From Ardenticatenaceae bacterium (GTDB lineage Bacteria > Chloroflexota > Anaerolineae > Promineifilales > Promineifilaceae): a stretch of DNA of 64,000 bases. Location: NCBI GenBank assembly GCA_020634415.1, contig JACKBT010000016.1:1-64000 (forward strand), in the 5' to 3' direction. Shown piece after piece: positions 59,999 through 64,000 of the stretch. The notes under the pieces are model-generated. The model ran no database searches. It saw only the letters and a list, made by a program, of their open reading frames with translations, and was not told the origin of the DNA. Numbering within the stretch: the first letter of the stretch is position 1; every line of letters starts with the position of its first letter. The translations under genes and the position numbers were made by a program.

Positions 59999-60496
59999 AT
60001 GTCCACAAAGTATGCAGAAGCGACTGGATTTCACCGTTTGATGCGGCAGATGGCGACCAAACGGCCGATTACGTGGCTTTATGCTCACATGTTGCATCAT
60101 CTGGATGGTTTGGTGCTGCGGGGGACGAACGGCCGTTACACGGCCACAAGCCTGATGACGGGACTGCCCATCATCAATCTCACTACTATTGGAGCCAAAA
60201 GCGGGCGGACGCGAACTGTGCCTTTGCTGGGCATACCAGATGGGGATAACATCATCGTGATTGCTTCCAATTGGGGGCAGAAGCAGTACCCGGCCTGGTA
60301 TTACAACGTGAAGGCCAATGAAGAAGTGATGGTGGAGTGGAACGGCCGTTCCACTCCCTACCTTGCCCAAGAAACAACTGGAACAGAACGAGAAAAATAT
60401 TGGCAGTTAGCCAACCAATATTACCTGGGCTACGCCAACTACGCTCAACGCGCCAGCCATCGGCATATTCCTGTCATCGTGCTGACACCCGAATAA
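59999..60496 (+). CDS. Deazaflavin (F420)-dependent nitroreductase family protein, Ddn-like
   Basis: 165 residues forming one split beta-barrel. The family marks are NLTTIGAKSGRTRTVPLLGIPDGDNIIVIASNWG followed by HPAWYYN-type AWYYNVKANEEVMVEWNG and ARQ/EREKYW. Members bind F420 and reduce enones, quinones or nitro compounds, or act on unknown substrates in Actinobacteria and Chloroflexota. It begins shortly after the hairpin that follows lon, and ends before a GGAGACT repeat. F420 biosynthesis genes are not in the window, so cofactor use is inferred. Two AACGGCCGTT copies with very clear strand-composition switches. Confidence 0.85.
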   Translation: MSTKYAEATGFHRLMRQMATKRPITWLYAHMLHHLDGLVLRGTNGRYTATSLMTGLPIINLTTIGAKSGRTRTVPLLGIPDGDNIIVIASNWGQKQYPAWYYNVKANEEVMVEWNGRSTPYLAQETTGTEREKYWQLANQYYLGYANYAQRASHRHIPVIVLTPE

Positions 60497-60499
60497 ATA

Positions 60500-60537
60500 G
60501 AGACTGGAGACTTTTAATCTCCAGTCTTCAGTCTCTA
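60500..60537. repeat. GGAGACT-family inverted repeat, copy 5
   Basis: AGAGACTGGAGACT and the inverse built from AATCTCCAGTCTTCAGTCTCT, around TTTA, between convergent genes, where it can serve as terminator for both. Confidence 0.7.
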
Positions 60538-61500
60538 AACTCCAATTCCCCCGTCTTGCTGCTGTCTCAACTTCTCTAGCTTCGCCTTTGTTTCCCGCCA
60601 GGTAATTTTAGACAACCCCAGCTTTTGGCGAATATCATCCGGTTCCACATTGTTACGCAAATCGCGTAAGGCCGACACCCAACGCAGGTTCTCGAAAGAG
60701 AGCAGTCCCTTATCAATGCCCGCCGCCTCAGCCACATCATGCAGCACATACTCCAGGTTACGGGCGGTACAGGTGAACACCGTGTCTGGCGGCGCATACT
60801 GTTCCAGGTATTCGTCGAATACGGTCAGCCAGGAGGTGTCGAGCGGCACTTTGCGCTCCTTGTAGCGCAGGCGCGGGTTGGCGTAGCGAATGAACAGCAC
60901 GGGCGCATCCGGTTCGGTGCGGTCAATGTGGTTGGGAACCATGTTCATGGCTTCGCTTTTCTTGATGCCCGTTTTTAGCAGCAGCGTTAGCAGCAAGTGC
61001 GGGCGGGCATCGGGTTTTTTCTCCTCGTGCCGAATGGCCTGGGTGACGGCTAATGATTTCTCCAGGTCGGCTTCGGTGGGGACGGTGGGCAGGGGGCTGG
61101 TGACGCTTTTTTGGATGACTTCGGCGGCGGGATCGTGGGGCAAAACGCCAATTTCGTGCAGCCAGCTAAAGAGCACTTTGAGGGTGGTGACGCGCCGGGC
61201 ATAGGATTTGGGGCCGCAGGGAACGCCCCGTTCGTCGGTCAGCCAGTGCAAGAAGTCGTTGAGATTTTTAGTGCCTATTTCGCCAATGGGCTGGCCTATG
61301 CCCAAGAATTTGCCCAACAGCCGCACATCGCTGGCAAAGGCTTTGATGGTATTGATGGCGAAACCTTCATCGCGCATGTGTTCTTCAAAAACGCCGAGTG
61401 TGGCCTGGATGGAGGCGGTGGGGGTGAGTTTTGGTTTGGCTTCACCTTCTTCGGGTGGGAGTGTGCCTTCTGGGAATAGATTGACTTGTGGATCGCTCAT
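60535..61500 (-). CDS. Tyrosine-recombinase-like protein lacking catalytic residues
   Basis: 321 residues, AAGGAG six bases before the ATG. The N-terminal SAM-like core-binding domain is clear (about 32 to 125, ASIQATLGVFEEHMRDEGFAINTIKAFASDVRLLGKFLG). The C-terminal domain follows the Xer/phage integrase plan, but TGLR-x-SE is TGIKKSE, the H-x-L-R-H box is E-N-L-R-W, LGH is LGL, and no Tyr occurs in the last about 60 residues. Only YKERKVPL and one Arg resemble the active site. Strand cleavage thus seems impossible, and it may bind DNA without cutting. No attachment sites or phage genes are near, so it is a chromosomal protein rather than an integrase of an element here. Confidence 0.75.
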   Translation of the reverse strand: MSDPQVNLFPEGTLPPEEGEAKPKLTPTASIQATLGVFEEHMRDEGFAINTIKAFASDVRLLGKFLGIGQPIGEIGTKNLNDFLHWLTDERGVPCGPKSYARRVTTLKVLFSWLHEIGVLPHDPAAEVIQKSVTSPLPTVPTEADLEKSLAVTQAIRHEEKKPDARPHLLLTLLLKTGIKKSEAMNMVPNHIDRTEPDAPVLFIRYANPRLRYKERKVPLDTSWLTVFDEYLEQYAPPDTVFTCTARNLEYVLHDVAEAAGIDKGLLSFENLRWVSALRDLRNNVEPDDIRQKLGLSKITWRETKAKLEKLRQQQDGGIGV

Positions 61501-61554
61501 ATCATTCTCCTTTTCGCATAGATGCGAGGAGATTAGAACATTTGAACGATTTTG

Positions 61555-62175
61555 TCAAGGGTTTGGCAGGTGTTTTTGTAAGATGGTGCGTAAATCTTGT
61601 TGGATGGCGGCAAACGGCCGATCCGCATCTACCACCACCCACCGCTCTGGCTCTAGCTGGCGCAGCTTGTGGTAGCCAGCCCGTACCCGCTGGTGAAAAC
61701 TCACCTTTTCCAGGTCGAGGCGGTTCATTTCCTGGTGATTGGACAGGCGGCGGGCTAAACCGCGTTCCACGTCTATGTCTAGCAAAAGTGTGAGGTCGGG
61801 GGTGAGGTTGGTGGTGGCAAATTGGCTGATGAGCCGCAGCGCTTCTAAATCCAGGCCGCGCCCATACCCCTGGTAGGCCAGGGTGCTGTCTACAAAACGA
61901 TCACAAAGGATGACAGTGCCAGCGGCCAGTTGGGGGCGAATGAGTTCGGCTACGAGTTGGGCGCGGGAGGCGGAGTAGAGGAGCATTTCGGCGGCGGGGG
62001 CCATTTCGGTGTTGGCGACATCGTGCAAGCAGGCTCGTACCTGATCGCCGATTCTCGTGCCGCCCGGTTCGCGGGTGGTCAAGACCTGATGGCCTTGTGC
62101 GGTTAAAAATGTGGCGAGGGCAGCTATTTGGCTGGTTTTGCCGCTGCCTTCGGGGCCTTCAAAGGTGATGAACAT
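61555..62175 (-). CDS. tmk: Thymidylate kinase
   Basis: 206 residues, cytoplasmic. It phosphorylates dTMP to dTDP with ATP. P-loop FEGPEGSGKTSQ at about 5 to 16, the DR(F/Y) motif in CDRFVDSTLAYQGYGRG, TREPGGTRIGDQVR, the LID region with DIDVERGLARR and a normal length. Known Tmk proteins are classed by Arg placement in P-loop and LID; here no Arg sits in the P-loop, and RR is in the LID, but this is not decisive. The neighbouring recombinase-like gene is 54 bases downstream on the same strand, so they may be one transcript. The ribosome site is weak. Confidence 0.95.
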   Translation of the reverse strand: MFITFEGPEGSGKTSQIAALATFLTAQGHQVLTTREPGGTRIGDQVRACLHDVANTEMAPAAEMLLYSASRAQLVAELIRPQLAAGTVILCDRFVDSTLAYQGYGRGLDLEALRLISQFATTNLTPDLTLLLDIDVERGLARRLSNHQEMNRLDLEKVSFHQRVRAGYHKLRQLEPERWVVVDADRPFAAIQQDLRTILQKHLPNP

Positions 62176-62203
62176 ATTCGTGAGGGATAACTGAAAAGTT
62201 GAT

Positions 62204-62264
62204 GGGGAGATTGGAGACTGGAGACTGGAGACTGATAAATCTCCAATCTCTAGTCTCCAGTCTC
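62204..62264. repeat. GGAGACT-family inverted repeat, copy 6, overlapping a gene end
   Basis: Three GGAGACT units on the left and AATCTCCAATCTC-TAGTCTCCAGTCTCC on the right. The right arm encodes the last residues and TAG stop of the minus-strand gene at 62250, so the element has been recruited as coding sequence. Confidence 0.75.
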
Positions 62265-63434
62265 CTCGTAATAAATGCGATAGATGTAGCCGCCTTTGTC
62301 GTCGCTGATGTAGAGGGCGCCATCGGCCCCGACAGTGAGGCCAACGGGACGGCCGTTTACCTCAAAATTATCTCCTGTTAACCAACCCGTCGCAAAATCT
62401 TGCACGGGGCCAGTGGGGGTGCTGCCATCCAGCGGCAGGCGTACCACTTTGTAGCCCGTGGGCACACTGCGATTCCAGGAGCCATGAAAGGCGATGAAGA
62501 GGTCGTTTTGGTATTCGGCGGGGAACAGGCTGCCTGTGTAAAAGACGAGGCCGAGCGGCGCGGAGTGGGCCTGCATCTCGGCAACGGGTGTGGGGACACT
62601 GGCACACGCGCCTTCAGAGCCAAAGTCGGGGTCTATGATGTGGCCGTTGTGGCAGTGGGGCCAGCCGTAATGCTGGCCTTCGCGGACGATGTAGACGGTT
62701 TCGGGCGGTAGGTCGTCGCCGAGGAGATCACGGCCGTTATTGGTGGCCCACAGTTCGCCCGTTTGGGGGTGGATGGTGAGGCCGACGGCGTTGCGTAAGC
62801 CCTGGGCGAAGATGGCTGCGCCCTCGGCCTGGGCGTTGTCGTAAACGACGATGCCTGCACGGCGGGGATCATCTTCTTCGCAGACGTTGCAGCTTGAGCC
62901 GATGGAGACGACGAGACGGCCGTCGGGCAAGAATTCAACCGTGCGTGTAGAGTGGGAGCCGGTGGTGGGAAAATCGTCTATGAGTGTGGTGCGGCTATCA
63001 GCGGTGCCATCGCCATCTTCATCTACCAGGCGGATGACACCGGAGGGTACGCCGATGTACCAGGCTCCCTCGTGGTAGACGAGGCTGTGGGGGCTGGCGA
63101 GATCGTCGGCGAAGATTTGGGTGCTGTCGGCGATGCCGTTTTGGTCTTGATCGGGAAGGCGGAGAATACGGCCGTTGCCCCGCTCTGCCACATAAATGGC
63201 TCCATCTGGCCCGGTGTAGATAAAACGAGGCTGATTCAGCCCTTGGGCATACACATTGGCGGCAAAACCGGGTGGCAGCATTAGATTGGTTTCGCTGCCG
63301 CTGCCTTGAAAGCCAGCAAAGTTAACTTGCTGGCGGAATTGGAGCCAGAGGACGAGGAGTATGCCTGCTAGAACAACGAACAGTCCCAGGCAGCCGAAGG
63401 CCATCAGCTTTTTTTTATTCATCGTGTCAGTCAT
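62250..63434 (-). CDS. Membrane-anchored PQQ-type sugar/aldose dehydrogenase-like beta-propeller
   Basis: 394 residues. A signal anchor (about 10 to 32, LMAFGCLGLFVVLAGILLVLWLQ) and a six-bladed propeller with LPPGFAANVYAQGLNQPRFIY, GAIYVAERGNGRILRLPDQDQNGIAD, SIGSSCNVCEEDDPRRAG, LTIHPQTGELWATNNGRD and HYGWPHCHNG match the sorbosone/GSDH group. The pair SCNVC might form a disulphide or metal site. Family enzymes oxidise sugars with PQQ, outside the membrane. It differs from the gene at 30632 in being anchored and lacking cadherin repeats. The C-terminal EETGD and stop are supplied by an intergenic repeat. Four ACGGCCGT copies. Confidence 0.82.
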   Translation of the reverse strand: MTDTMNKKKLMAFGCLGLFVVLAGILLVLWLQFRQQVNFAGFQGSGSETNLMLPPGFAANVYAQGLNQPRFIYTGPDGAIYVAERGNGRILRLPDQDQNGIADSTQIFADDLASPHSLVYHEGAWYIGVPSGVIRLVDEDGDGTADSRTTLIDDFPTTGSHSTRTVEFLPDGRLVVSIGSSCNVCEEDDPRRAGIVVYDNAQAEGAAIFAQGLRNAVGLTIHPQTGELWATNNGRDLLGDDLPPETVYIVREGQHYGWPHCHNGHIIDPDFGSEGACASVPTPVAEMQAHSAPLGLVFYTGSLFPAEYQNDLFIAFHGSWNRSVPTGYKVVRLPLDGSTPTGPVQDFATGWLTGDNFEVNGRPVGLTVGADGALYISDDKGGYIYRIYYEETGD

Positions 63435-63441
63435 ATAAAAA

Positions 63442-63486
63442 GTTCCCTCAGTTCCTCTCAGTCCCTCTTGGGGAACTGAGGGGAAC
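63442..63486. terminator. Long hairpin between the PPK2 and dehydrogenase genes
   Basis: GTTCCCTCAGTTCC pairs with GGAACTGAGGGGAAC (one extra G) across about 16 bases. It follows the PPK2 stop on the minus strand, and no clear T-run is present. Confidence 0.55.
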
Positions 63487-63514
63487 TCGGAGGAGCTGTT
63501 TTATGCCCAATGGC

Positions 63515-64000
63515 TCAGTATTTTTCTGGTACAAAAGTCTGTTCTTCGATGGGGGGGCGGATATAGCCTGTGGGTGGTTTGCGTGGGGGCAGTTGCAGAG
63601 GCGGCGGCAGGATGTCTTCATAGGGAATGGAATCTAAGATGTGGCTGATGCAGTTGAGCCGCGCCCGTTTTTTGTCGTCGGCGTTGACGACGTACCAGGG
63701 GGATTGTTTGATGTCGGTGTAATCGAACATGCGATCTTTGGCTTTGGAATATTCTTCCCACATGTCCCGCGATTTGATGTCCATGGGGCTTAATTTCCAA
63801 CTGCGTTTGGAGTCGTGGGCACGCTGTTGGAAGCGTTTTTCTTGCTCTTCGTCGCTGACGGAGAACCAATATTTGAGCAGGATGATGCCGGAGCGGATGA
63901 GCATCCGTTCAAACTGGGGGCAGGAGCGCATGAATTCTTCGTACTGGGTTTCGGTGCAGAAGTCCATGACGTATTCGGTGATGGCGCGGGTGTACCAACT
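63515..64000 (-). CDS. ppk2: Polyphosphate kinase 2 (PPK2), N-terminal part beyond the window
   Basis: The frame is open to the right edge, giving about 161 visible C-terminal residues. SWYTRAITEYVMDF opens it, matching the PPK2 DRSWYNRA loop, followed by FERMLIRSGIILLKYWFSVSDEEQEKRFQQR, SPMDIKSRDMWEEYSKAKD and SPWYVVNADDKKRARLNCISHIL, all conserved in PPK2. The Walker motifs lie outside the window. The enzyme moves phosphate between polyphosphate and nucleotides in the cytoplasm. A Pro-rich tail (LPPPLQLPPRKPPTGY) is unusual. The true start cannot be given; an internal ATG at 63967 is not the start because the family sequence continues upstream of it. Confidence 0.92.
   Translation of the reverse strand, partial: SWYTRAITEYVMDFCTETQYEEFMRSCPQFERMLIRSGIILLKYWFSVSDEEQEKRFQQRAHDSKRSWKLSPMDIKSRDMWEEYSKAKDRMFDYTDIKQSPWYVVNADDKKRARLNCISHILDSIPYEDILPPPLQLPPRKPPTGYIRPPIEEQTFVPEKY

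Larger units (their letters stand above)
48..63177. repeat. Dispersed palindrome AACGGCCGTT (core ACGGCCGT), about 90 copies
   Basis: Exact ACGGCCGT occurs roughly 90 times (counted by eye), about once per 700 bases, where about one copy per 65 kb is expected by chance at equal base use. Many copies extend to AACGGCCGTT, and dozens more have one changed end (ACGGCCGA, TCGGCCGT). Copies are in genes of both strands and in promoters, read as (L)TAV or (N/D)GR in proteins. None lies inside tuf, rpmG, secE, nusG or the rpl genes. Examples are at 48, 6396, 17737, 18127, 30562, 50558 and 60341. Confidence 0.9.

Noticed and set aside
60535..61500. Prophage or integrative element marked by an integrase
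   Set aside because: The recombinase-like protein lacks catalytic residues, and no phage genes, attachment repeats or tRNA target are near.

Overview
The window reads as chromosomal DNA of a member of the Chloroflexota (Anaerolineae/Ardenticatenia-like). The arguments are the tRNA-tuf-rpmG-secE-nusG-rplKAJL block, several secreted proteins with a YLP(L/F)V-type segment near the C-terminus or a linker, many PAS/GAF/REC kinases, and large cadherin-like/PKD/Calx-beta surface proteins. The phylum call is inference; no rRNA gene is present. The most striking property is global. The palindrome AACGGCCGTT (core ACGGCCGT, about 90 exact copies by eye against about 1 expected at random) peppers the whole window. 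At most copies the top strand switches from G-rich on the left to C-rich on the right, whichever strand is coding.

Layout. 1-580: 3' truncated OB-fold-like gene (minus). 740-6202: translation block with a strong promoter, tRNA-Thr(UGU), tRNA-Tyr, tRNA-Thr(GGU), tuf, rpmG, tRNA-Trp, secE, nusG, rplK, rplA, an L10 leader with attenuator, rplJ and rplL. rpoB/rpoC do not follow. 6222-16109 (plus): an (alpha/alpha)6-barrel glycosidase-like protein, a REC-PAS-histidine kinase and a response regulator, a P1B-4 type metal-exporting ATPase with its own promoter, a Uma2-family nuclease and a C1B aminopeptidase. 16262-30489 (all minus): a polytopic membrane subtilase, an M20 peptidase, a VWA lipoprotein and a solute-binding/OmpA protein, an arginine-decarboxylase-like enzyme behind a small protein/HNH nuclease pair, an orphan McrC overlapping a membrane-anchored unknown, and two sensor kinases.

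30632-46294: secreted and surface proteins. These are a PQQ-type sugar dehydrogenase with cadherin-like repeats, two tandem copper-amine-oxidase-like proteins without recognisable copper ligands, tRNA-Ser, a giant multidomain adhesin, and two divergent paralogous TIM-barrel glycosidases (one a lipoprotein, one a two-barrel protein with NBR1-like Ig domains). 46404-51197: one 1597-residue protein joining a metallo-beta-lactamase fold, a STAS domain, a kinase-like domain lacking the DFG aspartate, an AAA/STAND ATPase and TPRs. 51480-55941: an esterase followed by three different ATP-grasp ligases, the best candidate here for an undescribed biosynthetic system. 56023-64000: folC, lon, a Ddn-type deazaflavin reductase, a tyrosine-recombinase-like protein without catalytic residues, tmk, a second sugar dehydrogenase and the end of a PPK2 polyphosphate kinase.

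Intergenic DNA holds several families of inverted-repeat elements (GGAGACT-type, CCTCCGGGAGG-type leaders, a TGTCATTCCGA-bounded element, GTAAAACGTA-type). One of them supplies the stop codon of a gene. Recurrent promoters have -35/-10 hexamers 16-18 nt apart.
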